Below are positions 19,056 through 30,829 of a stretch of DNA of 64,000 nucleotides, one piece after another; positions within the stretch are counted from its first letter, which is position 1; the number at the start of each line of letters is the position of its first letter. The DNA comes from Dactylorhiza incarnata (lineage: Eukaryota > Streptophyta > Magnoliopsida > Asparagales > Orchidaceae). A program made the position numbers and the translations under genes. The stretch is taken from positions 5,356,001 to 5,420,000 of the forward strand of contig JAWHQI010000005.1 of the NCBI GenBank assembly GCA_033032865.1. Direction: 5' to 3'. The notes beneath the pieces are model-generated. The model ran no database searches. It saw only the letters and a program-made list of their open reading frames with translations, and was not told where the DNA came from.

Positions 19056-21290
19056 ATGGCGCCAAAGAAAGGAGAAGATTCTTTCAATATTGGATGCGAA
19101 TTAGTCAGAGGAGGATTCAATAGAGCAGATGACAAGATCAAATCAGTTATTGGATTACTGTCTACCATCGGCCTGAAGTACGTATTATCTGAACCAACAG
19201 TTATTACATCGAGAGTTAATGGAGTTCTATTCCAAGCCCCATATGAGCTCCTCTGGGAAAGCCATCAAAACAAGGGTTGGTGATACCTTGTTGAGAGTGA
19301 CAATTCAAGGGTTGACAAGAGCACTGCATCTACAAAGATTTTAAGAGGATGATGAGGAAGATGATAGTTATAATGAAGATTATTCTGAAGGTCTGAAGTG
19401 GTGTTGACACGATGCAGAGTGCTATGGATCACTGAAATGGGACAAGTTCAACTCCAAAGGAAAACTTATTGTAGATATCATTAGGAAGGTCCTCTTTTGT
19501 AAGTCAGGTTCTCATGATATAATATCAAGAGAAATGTTTGAGATCATGAGAAGGGTCATCCTAATCAAGAGAACTAACTAGGATCAGATACTATTTAACA
19601 AAATTTGGGAAAGTTTCAGTGGCCCAAATTTTGGAAGGATTATGTCTCTATATCTACTGATTAGTCTGCCAAATAAATTGACAAAAAGTTAGCCACTCTC
19701 ATCCACTGCATGAAAAAATTGAAATTAGAACTCTGTAAAGGTGGGAGAAAGTATTCTCAAAAGCTCCAAAGAAATACAGGGAAATCAATTTTATAAAAAA
19801 GAAGAAAGCTATTGTGGCTGAAGAAAGTTCTTCTAAAGAGGAGGAACATGTTGACAAGCCTACGCCTGCACACACTAAGGGGAGACTAGTCAGACCTTTG
19901 TTCAAAGTTTCATACCAGAACCATTGGGTGAGCCCATGGTTACTAATGAGGTTGTTCCTACTAGTCTTACTTTAGAAGCTGATGATACGGATGATGCTGC
20001 TCAAGGAGGTGTTCCAGTTGAGTGGGAGACATAAGGTGATCTCCCTGCTCTCGAGGTTGAGGAGGCAACCCTCACTGGATTGTCTGTCCAAGCGGACCTA
20101 CAAAATTCTAAGAGAGTTGTGTATGATGTTATTCTTGAGAATGAAGATACTGAAGTCAACCAGCATCATCAGGAGCAAATGCTTATAATCACTGAGTGAG
20201 AAAATTTCTGCAGAGAATTCATTTTGTGTCTAGTATAATCTTTTTTATAATGATGCCATGGCTGACATGTATCAAAATCTGCAAAGAAAAGTGGCTCAGA
20301 AAGTGCAAGGTGTTTCAAGCTCATCTGCTCCACAATCTTAAGAAAAAGCTTCAGGTTCCATGATTACTCAAATAATGGCCTTGCTAACTGAAGAAGGGAT
20401 ACATTATCAATCATATGTTGACATAGTTGTGAAGGAAATGAATAAAGACATATTTGTTCAGATGAAAGAGATGAAGGCAGAGATGGACCATGTCAATGCT
20501 CAAATCACTAGCTAGTTCAACAAGGCAAGAAAAGTTGTGGACTGTAACATGAATGACCTTCAATATCTGGGTGTGAGGATGGATTCCACCGTGGAATTCA
20601 ATCAAAAATCAGTGAAAGATTTAGAAAGTGTAGTTGACTGGATCACAAAAAGAATTGCTGAGAGTCAGAAGGTCATCATGAATAGATGTGTGAACACTCA
20701 AGAGTTCACAAATGAAACTTTATCTAAGAAGTTTTAAGAATCTATAATGACATTCAGAGAAGCATTATTGAAGAAGTCATAAAGGGGGAGAACATTGGAA
20801 GTTATCAAGCTCTTTGGATAGTGAATGAACTCTATCACTCACTAGGACTCAATCCCATAGTGTTTGAGCCGCAAAGGTCTGACAGTCCTTATCACACTTC
20901 TAGAAATGCACAATTGGAAGTTGGATCATGTCAGCAAATAAAGCAAAGGCTATTAGAGGAAGAAATGGATGGCAAGAAAAAAAGAGAAGAAGATGGAGCA
21001 AATGATCCTAATTTTGAAATGTGTAGTCCAAAGCAAGACACATAATTATACAAACATGGAATGACTTTGGAAGCATTGGCAAAGATAGAGACAAATACTA
21101 CTCCACTAATGAATGGACTAAACATATGAAGACTGAAGTCCAAAGGAGGTTGTACATGAAAATGCAGAAGGAGGGAACATTGCCAAGGAATGCTCCTCCT
21201 ATCCCTAATAAATACATTCCCAGGCCATTCAACCTCTTTGATAGACAAAAGCAGAAGGAGAAAGTAGAAGGAAAGAAGAAGAGTTCTTAA
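19056..21290 (+). pseudogene. A2 post-pol frame (env-like position), decayed
   Basis: The first 76 codons are open from ATGGCGCCAAAG (MAPKKGEDSFNIGCELV...ELLWESHQNKGW). Beyond that, coding-like sequence continues with stops and shifts: an acidic EDDEEDDSYNEDY stretch, WDKFNSKGKLIVDIIRKVLF, VAEESSSKEEEHVDKP, EVNQHHQEQ, VAQKVQGVSSSSAPQS, and a long Glu/Lys/Met-rich region that looks like a coiled coil (about 20220-21290, for example VKEMNKDIFVQMKEMKAEMDH). Its place between RNase H and the polypurine tract is that of the env-like gene of Sireviruses. No signal peptide or membrane segment could be made out, so the protein's role is unknown. The original product may have been 650-750 residues. 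Confidence 0.55.
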
Positions 21291-21465
21291 ATTTTAGATG
21301 GGCTGAAGGCAAATGTAGTTTTTGTTAATCTGTTAAAGAACATTTGACATACTTCTATATATGATATTTTGAATGTTGTTTCAACTCTCTGTGTTGTTAT
21401 CATAATATTTGTTATACGTAGTTTATTATTGATTGAGGTTCTGACTTCTTCAAATATGGGAAGAT

Positions 21466-22414
21466 TGTTAGAAACCTTGCCTACAATATTCCTGATTTGA
21501 AGAAGTCCTCAAGTCAAGGGTAAATACACATTGTATTCGATGCATATGTTTAGTATGTTGTTTTCAGGTATTAGACAGTACAAGCCTAGCATAGAGCTAG
21601 ACTTAGTGTCATCAGATGTACTTTTGCCAATGTAATCTATCATTATGCAAAACACCATGTCGACCTAAGATCTAGACTATATTAGAGTTGTCACTCACTC
21701 TTAAACATCACAAAGAAATGTCAAGCAAGTGGGAAAGAGGAAAAGATCTGAATTCAGGATGATTAGTAATTGTCTAAGTCACATCGTCTTGGAGAGTTAC
21801 GAATATCGTCTTGTAGAGGTATCGATATCAGCTTGATGACCTTAAGCTTCAAGACGATATCATCTTGTAGACTCTCAGCCAAAGTATCAAATCATCTTGA
21901 TTAGAAGAAATAGATCAAGCTCCAAATTGTGTCTTGGTAATACACTATCCAAGACGATATTGTTTTGACAATGATCAGTTATGCACATATCGTCTTGAAG
22001 ATGATCAACAAGATGTTTGAAAGCTCTTCATTGAAAGTAGAATTTTTCTAAGTCCATTATCGTCAAGGTTAAGTCAATTATCATCGAGGATATGTCAATT
22101 GTCGTTGAGGACAAGTAAAATGTCGTTAAGGAGTCTACACATCATTTCAGAAGAATAGTGAGTTAAGAATAACTTAAGTCCATATCGTCTAGATATTGCT
22201 CCCTATTGCCAAGACAATGCTAAGATCTAAGTCTTAAGTCTTATCGTCTTGACAAGCTAAAATGTCGTCTTGATAAGCTTAACATTCGACTTGAAGACAA
22301 TAGTTGTATTGAACACAAAAATCATCTTGATAAGCTTGGTCATTCGACTAGAAGATAGTGGTAGTGTTGAACTCAGAATTCATCTTGATAAGCTTAATCA
22401 TTCGACTTGAAGAC
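21466..22414 (+). repeat. A2 3' LTR, 5' part
   Basis: Starts TGTTAGAAACCTTGCC after the polypurine tract. Matches A3 from 47201 (CTACAATATTCCTGATTTGAAGAAG). About 21790-22410 is an array of CAAGACGAT/ATCGTCTTG motifs in both orientations. AAGAC at 22410-22414 is the left target copy for C1. Confidence 0.88.
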
Positions 22415-24029
22415 TGTTGGGAAAAACACCCTTTGATTTATCTTATAAATTATATACAAGTGATTTCATTTTCTAGGATGTATTACCCATGTTGTATAGA
22501 AAGGGTAATTTGGTCATTAGATGTCTTAGGATGTTATACCCATATTAGAGTGTTAAAGATCAGTCCACAAAAGAGTCCAAAATTCAGTTGAGTTAAACCT
22601 GCGTCGAATAGAAGTCGACGCAGCTTGACTGTAAGTTGAAGTAACTTCGAATAGAAGTACCATTAACTCAGACTGAAGTCGATGTATAAGTGAAGTCAAT
22701 GCAATGTCGAGATGTACTCGACACATAATACAGAGTCAGTCGAAGTAGTATTAGAAGTCGACGCAACTTGGACTTATAATCGACGCAGATGGAAGAGCTC
22801 TGAGTTCAGGATTACAACTCGACGGATACGACGATAACTATTCGAAGCAACATCGACTGCAGAGATCATTTCCAATCTAAGGAGGATTTCGACGCAACTT
22901 CCAGTAGAATTCAGAGGTGCATCGATAAGAAGTCAAATGTATTCGACGCTATGTCGAATACAAACAGAATTAGAAATTCTCTTTTATTATTAATGATAAT
23001 TCAGAGGTTATACATGGAATAGTTTGGATCTCTAACGGGTCGATTATATCCAAGAATGGAAAGGAGGACTATAGAGAGACAATACAGCTATTTATGGATG
23101 TCATTTTAAAAGAATTTGATGGGTCATCAAAATAGAATGAAAATGGAATTATCCCAAGGACTTTCCTATTAGGGATACAACAGAAAAAAGATTGAATTTG
23201 AATTCTATTCGACGGAGGAATAAGGGAATAGAGTAAGAACCGGACAATAGCAATTCAACAATCCTATCAGTCTTCATCTTCTCCTCTCTGAAGTTCCAAA
23301 AAGGTCTCCCTCTCTCTCTCTCTCTCTCTCTTAGAAAGAAAGATACAACCAGAAGTCTCTGTACATAAAAGATCAATAAAAAGGCTTCTTCTTCTTCATC
23401 TGCTCTATAGTAAGAAGCCTACATAACACAAAGATTCTGTGGATTAAGCTTAAATAGTCCTTGCAACTCTCTCCCAGCAAGGACTCATCTACTACAACAA
23501 AGATCCACCTACAGAACTCTAAGTGCATGAATCCTTAGTGATTGCTGAAGGAGGATTCTATCAGAAGAACTTTCTTCACTTCTTCTTTCTCTTACTTTGT
23601 CTATTTCTTATAATAACTTGAGTAAAGAGTCCTAAGAATCCCTCTACAAAGGATTCAGTTGGTTCAAGATCTCCTTACCAAAAGATCTAGAGTGGTTCTA
23701 AGAGTCTCCTTACCAAAAGACTCAGTGATTCTAAGAGTCTCCTTGTCAAAAGCCTCGGTAGTTGGTTCTAAGAGTCACATTATCAAAAGACTCCGGAACT
23801 GATTAGTGTATTACTACCAAGGTGGTAGAAGAGTGGATGTACGCATAATTTCTGTATTGTCTACTTATTTTATTTCTACACTCTGTGATTATTTTATTCT
23901 GTGATTGGAAAGCTGAATGCATAGTAATTAGAAGTATTTTTATTGTGTGTGCATAATATTATAGAAAAGTTTTTAAAACTCTATTCACCCCCTCTAGAGA
24001 ATACTCAGAGGTCTCACTGTGCACTTTCA
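22415..24029 (+). repeat. C1 5' LTR
   Basis: 1615 bases. Contains repeated TCGACGCA/TGCGTCGA motifs (about 22600-22960), a CT run (near 23310-23330), repeats of the type AAGAGTCTCCTTACCAAAAG (about 23640-23790), the dyad at 23814-23828 and the end motif TATTCACCCCCTCTAGAG (23981-23998). Confidence 0.9.
23814..23828 (+). promoter_or_regulatory. C1 LTR dyad
   Basis: CTACCA-AGG-TGGTAG, perfect 6-bp arms and a 3-base loop, followed by AAGAGTGGATGTAC as in D1 and N1. The usual GGGGAAC..CTATA part is not recognisable here. The partner 3' LTR has lost this whole stretch. Confidence 0.5.
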
Positions 24030-24043
24030 ATTGGTATCAGAGA
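24030..24043 (+). other. C1 primer-binding site (initiator tRNA-Met)
   Basis: ATTGGTATCAGAGA follows the LTR end CACTTTCA. Eleven of the twelve bases of TGGTATCAGAGC are kept. Confidence 0.88.
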
Positions 24044-24127
24044 TAGGTTGATCATAAAATGGTTAACACCTTGATCAAAAGATCCTCTCACTCTTAATTT
24101 TTATATTCTAAAATTATTTTCAGAAAA

Positions 24128-26279
24128 ATGAGTTCTAAGGACTATGCATCCACCAGACCACCAATGTGTAATCTAAATAAGTTTACACTCTAGAAAGCCA
24201 GAATAAAATTATATATGAACTCTATTGATGAAGAGAATTTTGATATTATTATCTCAGGTCCCCCAGTCTAGTCAGAAAAGATGTCGGTGGATCTATGACA
24301 TAAGAATTTGTGCCTAATGTTGAATGGACAGATGCTGAAAAGAAGCAAAAGGCATGTGATGCCAAGGCCATGAACATTCTGGTCTCTACAATGTCTGATG
24401 AAATTTTCCAGAAGGTGGCTGACTGCAACTCAACCAAAGAAATCTAGGAATACCTTTCCAGATTGGTTGAGGGAATCTCAGATGAAAGAAATGACAGAAA
24501 GCCTTCTCATATCCCAATATGAGAACTTTCAAAAGAAGACTGAGGAGAATGTGGCTGAGATGTATGAGAGATTCAGCATCATTATAAATGAGCTGAAAGG
24601 ACCGGATAAGGAGATTTCTCTAATAGAGATAAATGACAAGCTCCTCATGTACTTCCCAAGCACGTGGGACTCAAGGATCTGGGCTATTAGAGAGTCCAGA
24701 TGTCATAGAGAAATCTCTACCGATGCTCTGCTAGGAAAGATCAAGTTCTATGAGATACTACTAAAGAGCAGGGCTGAGACAGAAGCTAAGGAGAATGTTT
24801 CATCTCCTAAAGAAAGGACGATTGCTCTGAAGGCTGCTAAAGGAGAGCCTTCCACTTCTGAAGAAGAGATAGTCAATATCTTAGCCAGAAGATTCAGAAA
24901 ATGGGTCAAATCTGAAGACTCCAGAAGGAAGGATAGGAGCTCAAGCAAACCAAGGTTTGATAAGACTCTAAAGAAGGAAGTAATCTGCTTTGCCTATAGA
25001 AATCCAGGGCATATTGCCCCTGAGTATCCTGAAGAGCAAAGGGACTGAAGAGCAATAAAAAGGAGCACAAGAAGAAGTCCTTCAGGAAGAAGGATAATAA
25101 GAAGGAAAAAAGGTTTCATTGCTGAAACCTGGAGTGACTCAGAAACCGAGTCAAGCTCCTCTTCATCTGAAAATGATGAAGAAACTGCTGTAGAAGAAGC
25201 CTGCCTAAAGGCTTTGGAAGATTCCTCTGAGGAAGATCAGGTATCTCTCTTTGATGACTTTGATTTTACTTCAGAAGAGTTTAAAAATTGTTTTAAGAAA
25301 TTCTGCATTGATTATCATAAGGTTCAAAAAGAAATAGAAACAGTTAGGGAAGAATTAGAAGACTTTAAGAAAAATGATTTGTATTCAATAAATTATGATT
25401 TAAGAAATCAAAATTATAAAGAGGAAATAGAACTAACTGAGCTAACTAATGAAAATTCAACTTTGAAAGAAGAGCTTACAAAGGCAAAAGCCTTTAAGGA
25501 CTCACTCAATGGGAGGAGTCAAAAGCTCAAAGATATTGAACAAAATCTTTCCATGAGGTTCAAGCACCTTGGTTTAGGAGCAGGTTCATCAACCAGCATA
25601 GTAAACCCTAGCAAACATACCTGGGAAAATCATATATTTTTCATTAGATCTAGTGAGAATCAATCCAATAATCACTTAGAATCTAGTGAAGAATCTAATA
25701 ATAACCCTAAAAAGATCACTATATTCAATAGGGTAATTAGTATTGATCAAAAAGGAATTCTAGGCAAGCATCCCTCAGAAAAATCAATCAAAGAATATCA
25801 AATTACTAATAAGAGGAATTATGCGTCGAATAGAACTCGATGCACTTCTAAAGATGCATCGAATGCAACTCAACAGATCTCTGCATATGCTTCGACATAA
25901 ACTCGAAGCATGTATCAAAGTGCATCGAATTATATTTGACGCAACCACTACTCTGCATTGACTGATTATCAACATAACTATGCAAACACATTGAATTACA
26001 CTCGACGCAACTCCAGAAATGCGTCAAATTCTTCTCAATGCATGTTTCCAGCAAGCAACTATATAACATATAGACCTCTTTCTCCTTCTTCTAATTATAC
26101 TTCAAGATGCTTTTACTGTTCCAACTTTGGGCACAAGGCCAAACACTGCTAGCATAATAAACCAACACTTCTACAACTAAAGGGGTATCCTGAAAGAGTA
26201 ACCTATTCTTTCATGACCCCATATGATGCTAGAAGGAAGGGACCCCATCAAGTGAGGGTCTATAATAATGTTTAAATTG
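24128..26279 (+). pseudogene. C1 gag, decayed
   Basis: Begins at an ATG near 24128 with PPMCNLNKFTL, a stop, then KARIKLYMNSIDEENFD, the D1-type capsid N-terminus. The capsid core is open at 24398-25048 (ISQYENFQKKTEENVAEMYERF, KLLMYFPSTWDSRIWAIRE). Knuckle 1 reads CFAYRNPGHIAPEY, with both later cysteines changed to tyrosine. A coiled-coil segment is open at 25214-25900. Knuckle 2 (about 26108-26150) is intact, CFYCSNFGHKAKHC. Between them, 25820-26050 consists largely of the TCGACGCA motif seen in the LTRs, translated as part of Gag. Confidence 0.85.
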
Positions 26280-26281
26280 AT

Positions 26282-27327
26282 GTGCAGAAAGGTGGTTATT
26301 CTACCACTAACCAGCAGTGGTACCTAGACAGTGGATGCTCCATGCATATGACTGGAGCAAAAGAGGTGATGGAAAACTACAAGGCCAAGGAAGGCCCTAA
26401 AGTAATTTTTGGTAACTCCCACTCAAGACAGACTAGAGGATATGGTGTGCTCAAAGTTGGAGAAATCTCTTTCTCTAAGGTAGATTATGTTGAAGGACTT
26501 CAACATAACTTCATTAGTATTAGTCAATTATGTGATGGTGAATACAAATTTGTATTCACTAAGTCCTTATGTCATATAGTTAGTTCTGCAACCAAATAGT
26601 TAGTTCTGCAACTAATTAAATAGTATTAACAGGACTTAGAAAAGGTAAGGTATATGTAGTAGACTTTGACTACAATAAATCTGAAATCTACCTGTTTAAT
26701 TCAAACTTAGAAAATAATGAGTTATGACATAGGAGACTAAGTCATTTAAACTTTAAAACAGTAGCTAAATTATCCAAACATAACTTAGTAAGAGGCTTAC
26801 CAATTGGTAAGTTCAAGAAACGCCATCCCTGTAGATCCTGTCAACTAGGAAAACAAACCAAATCATCATTCAAACCAATTGGTAAGAATGATTCTCCTAG
26901 AACCCTTAACCTGTTGCACATGGATCTATTTGGTCCTATCTCCACACAAAGCATAACAGGAAAGTCTTATACATTAGTCATTGTAGATTATTTTTCTAGA
27001 TTCAGCTGGGTGTTCTTTCTAAGAGATAAGTCAGAAAACTTCAAGATCCTCTCAAGATTCATTAGACAGATTCAATCTAAATTCAATACTCAGGTTGCTG
27101 TGATCAGAAGTGATCATGGTACTGAGTTTAAAAATCAGTTAATTTGTAGATTCTGTGAAGTTGAAGGGATAAAATAAAGTTGTACAGCTCCTAGAACCCC
27201 CCAACAAAATGGGGTGGCTGAAAGGAAAAGTAGAACTCTAATTGAATCTGGAAGGACATTACTAGCTGAATCTAATTTGCCAAAGTCCTTGTGGGTTGAG
27301 GTAGTGAATACAACTAACTATGTTCTG
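26282..27327 (+). pseudogene. C1 protease-integrase, truncated at its C-terminus
   Basis: QQWYLDSGCSMHMTG gives the protease active site. VIFGNSHSRQTRGYG and HNFISISQLCDGEYKF follow to a stop at 26599. The pre-integrase finger is decayed (RRLSHLNF, CRSCQLGKQTKSSF). Integrase has HMDLFGPIS, IRSDHGTEFK and, after a stop at 27175, TPQQNGVAERKS, so D, D and E remain. The frame ends at VVNTTNYVLS, where about 0.9 kb found in other elements (integrase C-terminus and RT N-terminus) is missing and filler DNA is present. Confidence 0.85.
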
Positions 27328-27410
27328 AGTTTGAATTAAACAGGTTTAAACAGGTAGATTTCAGATTTATTTTCTAAGTTTGAATTAAACAGGTAGATTT
27401 CAGATTTATA
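27328..27410 (+). other. Templated filler at the C1 integrase/RT deletion
   Basis: The block 27371-27409 is an exact reverse complement of about 39 bases at 26677-26715 in the pre-integrase region of the same element. Pieces of it occur once more just before (27328-27370). It stands where the integrase C-terminus and RT N-terminus should be. Confidence 0.8.
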
Positions 27411-28647
27411 ACTAGCTATGCTACACATATGAAGATCAAGGTATATCAATTGGATGTGAAGAGTGCTTTCCTAAATGGAACTCTTCAGGAAGAAGTATAT
27501 ATGGAGCAACCCCAAAGTTTTGTCAATCCATCTCATCCTTCCATTGTTTATAGACTAGGCAAAGCAATGTTTGGTCTCAAGCAAGCTCCAAGAGCTTGGT
27601 ATGTGACTTTATCCACCTTTCTCCTAGAATACTCTTTTGTAAGAGGTAAGGTGGATAAAACATTTTTCACCAGAGCACATAAAAATCAGCTACTTCTAGT
27701 ACATATATATGTATATGATAAAATATTTGGCTCAACAGACCAAAGATTTTGCAAAAGGTTTGCTGACCTAATGCAGTCTAAGTTTGAAATGAGTAGCATG
27801 GGGGAACTGTCATACTTTCTTAGCCTCCATGTTAAGCAAAATGCAGATGGCATTTTCATATCCCAATCCAAGTATACCAAAGAGCTTATCAAGAAGTTTG
27901 GGATGGAAAATGCCTCTATCATGAAAACCCTCATGGCTACACATACTGTATTGGATAGAGATGAAAAGGGTAAGTCATTTGATTAAAAGACTTACAGAGA
28001 AGTCATTGGCTCACTTCTCTACCTTACAGCTAGCAGGCCAGATATCATGTTTGCTATATGCATATGTGCTAGATTTCAGGTTGACCCTGAAGAATCTCAC
28101 ATGAGTTCTGTAAAAAGAATACTCAGATATCTAAAGGGTATAACCTGAACTTGGCTTGTGGAATCCCACATAATCTGGATTTGATTTAGTAGGCTATTTA
28201 GATCCAGATTATGATGGATACAGGCTTGATATAAAGAGCACCTCAGGAACTTGTCAATTCTTGAGTGCTAGACTGATTTCCTAGTTTAGCAAGAAGCAAG
28301 AAGCAAACCTCAATCTATACTTCTACCGCTGAAGCTGAGTATATAGCTGCAGGAAGCTGATGGTCATAAATATTATGGATGCAGAATCAATTGTTAGATT
28401 ACAACTATAGTCTTAAGAAATCCATAATATTTTGTGATAGCTCTAGTGCTATTTCTATAGCTTCCAATACTGTTCTCCATAGTAGAACTAAGAACATAGA
28501 GATAATGCACCACTTTCTCAGGGATATTATAGAGAAGGGCAAGATCAATCTTTAATACATTTCCACAAAGGGCTGACATCTTCACTAATCCACATGATGA
28601 AACCAAGCACAACTTTTTCATCAATGCATTGGGAATGCTTGATTGAG
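27411..28647 (+). pseudogene. C1 reverse transcriptase and RNase H, catalytic site lost
   Basis: Open at 27429-27986 with [12 protein letters not shown] (first aspartate), [24 protein letters not shown] and YVYDKIFGS, where canonical YVDD has its first aspartate changed to tyrosine. [11 protein letters not shown] and YTKELIKKFGM follow. After a stop, SLLYLTASRPDIMFA and RILRYLKG continue. RNase H blocks ([23 protein letters not shown]) lie in shifted frames to 28647. The RT N-terminal 150 or so residues are absent. Confidence 0.85.
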
Positions 28648-29082
28648 CTTTTTACGACACACTTATTATGTAATAAGATCTACTTTTCATATAATGTTAT
28701 TGCTGGGAAAACCAACAAAATTTTTTAGAAAAGTATAATTGTTTAATCAGAGTTGCGTCGAATATAAATCAACGCATCATCGATTTCTATTCGACGCCAA
28801 CATTGAGAGTTGTCTAGGATCGAGCATTCAAATGGCACTCGACACAACATCGAATTCTACTCGATGCTTACGTCGACATAAAAGTCACTATTTTCATTCG
28901 AAGCACATAGACCTCTACTCGACGCCATGCCGACTTCTCACAGCGCGTGCAAACTTTATTTCTAGAAGCTACTTCGACTTGTTTTGGCGCGCTAAATTCA
29001 CTTCTTTTTTATGTTGCTTCGAATACAACCCTAAGTTACGATGTTTCACCTTCTCAAAGCAACACAATCGTTAGACTTTCTT
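28648..29082 (+). repeat. C1 post-pol spacer with TCGACGC motif array
   Basis: Non-coding. About 28745-28935 holds closely spaced TTGCGTCGAA, TATTCGACGC, CTCGACAC, CTCGATGC and CTCGACGC copies, the same motif as in the C1 LTRs and gag. Confidence 0.7.
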
Positions 29083-29158
29083 GTGCATTCAAATTTTATC
29101 CCTCTCACTCTCCTTATTTTCTGCCTCTCTATCTCTTTCCTTTCCTTTTCTTGCAGGT
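29083..29158 (+). promoter_or_regulatory. Candidate 3' splice site before the C1 post-pol frame
   Basis: A run of more than 60 bases rich in C and T ends CCTTTTCTTGCAG|GT at about 29157, 16 bases before the ATG at 29174. This is a textbook plant acceptor sequence. A similar tract stands at the same place in A2. It could produce a spliced subgenomic RNA for the post-pol frame; the donor is not identified. Confidence 0.5.
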
Positions 29159-29173
29159 ATATGCCGATACTCA

Positions 29174-30659
29174 ATGGAGCCAACCAAAGATCAAAGATAT
29201 GTTCTAGATGCAGTTGATTTGGATCTGGAAACATTGTTGTCTCAGTTTTCATCCTTATATCTCAGCTTCTCAGGCGAGTGCTATCATAAACTATGTATTC
29301 AACATCAAAGGCTTCGACACCTCACTACACAGATGAAAGCTATAGAATAGGAGTTAAGATTCTCAGGGATGCTTGCTAAGGTTTTTATATCCTTCTACAA
29401 AGATATAATGCAGGGGAGATGTGTGATAGCAGGCCCCCTCTAGACTCAGTTTACAATATAAATATCCCCTCTCATTATGTTTCTGAAGGAGAACCAACCA
29501 TCACCTCCAAGGCCCTACCGATGCTTGCATCATCCTCTCCTCCCAGAACCATGTCTTCAATCCAGGGGGGGTCATCATAATAGGTGGAGGATGATCTATT
29601 CTCAAATGATGATGATTACTGGAAAGTCTAAAGGAGTTCTCAGATTGGGTTGATTCACCCATTCCTGAGACAACAGACTTCAGGCCTTATTCTGAAGAGT
29701 CAACAACATTACCACCTCTAGTGTAGCCTGCTCTTGCTTTTGATTCTGCTCCCTCTTCTCATGATTCCACACAAGCCCAGCTCCCTCCTGCACCTACTCC
29801 AACAACCCCAGCATTTATTCTAATAATCCCAGCAGAAACTCCCAGGGGAAGATATCCATTCAGAGGATGGGGATATGGGAGTGATTACAGAGGAAAGGGA
29901 CATGGGAGAGATAATAAAGGAAGGGGATATGGAAGAAACATACCTGTTTGGGAAAGATATACAAAGGAGCAGAGAAAACAGTATAAGAAGGATATGTCAT
30001 ATTATAAAACCTATAAGAAGGTTCAAATACCTGAAAATAAGATGGTGTCATATAATGATCCAAAGCTTGGCAAAGCCCTAGATGAAATCAGAGAAAGGAA
30101 TCATAATGAATTTGATGCTTCACAAAGAGAAAATGAAGAAAAGAGAAAGTTATTCATTGAAAGACTGAAAAGGGGCAAAGATGTTGTGGAAAAAGAACAA
30201 TTAAAAGAGGTAATTCAAATTCCTAGCACTTTGTTTGATTCCTCCAAATATGCTACCAAGAATCCTCAAGCTAAAGTCCTGACAGACATGGGACAACTCA
30301 ACAAAAGGAGCCTCAGATGTAATCAAGAGATGGAGGATCAACCATATAAAAAGAAAAAGAAGATTGTATTCAAGACAGTTCCAACTTATGGTAATCCACA
30401 ATCAACATTCATTGTGCAAGACCATGATTCAGAGGAGCTTGATTTGGTTGAACTAAATGAAATGACTGCAAAAATCATAAGCCTTGGGTTCAAGATTCAA
30501 GATGTCTATCCTGATGCAGAATCTGATCTGGAAAAGCTATTCAAAGGACATGACAAAATTCAGCAGAATCCTGAGAAGGCCAAACCAGCAAATTTCAAGT
30601 ATGTTGAAATGAAGTTAACAAAGGCTTATGAAACCCTATCAATGTTTCTCAAAAAGTAG
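29174..30659 (+). pseudogene. C1 post-pol frame (env-like position)
   Basis: Starts MEPTKDQRYVLDAVDLDLETLL and is open to a stop near 29348. Stops and shifts follow, with a Pro-rich stretch (about 29700-29840). From about 29729 to 30659 the frame is open for some 310 codons: a short RG-rich region (RYPFRGWGYG, GHGRDNKGRGYGR), then a charged segment with ERYTKEQRKQYKKDMSYYKTYKK, NDPKLGKALDEIRERNH, and a C-terminus ending YETLSMFLKK. No membrane segment or signal peptide is evident, and the RG-rich part would fit nucleic-acid binding better than an envelope role. Not recognisably similar to the A2 frame by eye. The polypurine tract follows 160 bases later. Confidence 0.6.
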
Positions 30660-30817
30660 AACATTCGTTGGGTAACAAATTCTAATGAATTTTCATTTAT
30701 ATTTATCAGAAGTTCTAGTTTGGTGTCACTATTGTTTATTACATATATGTTTGTATTCGATTTTATGTCTAAGTATGATTTAAATAACTTAAACAATTTG
30801 TAAAATTTGTTAAGATA

Positions 30818-30829
30818 AATAGGGGACAT
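30818..30829 (+). other. C1 polypurine tract
   Basis: AATAGGGGACAT directly before the TGTTTGGG start of the 3' LTR. Confidence 0.8.
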
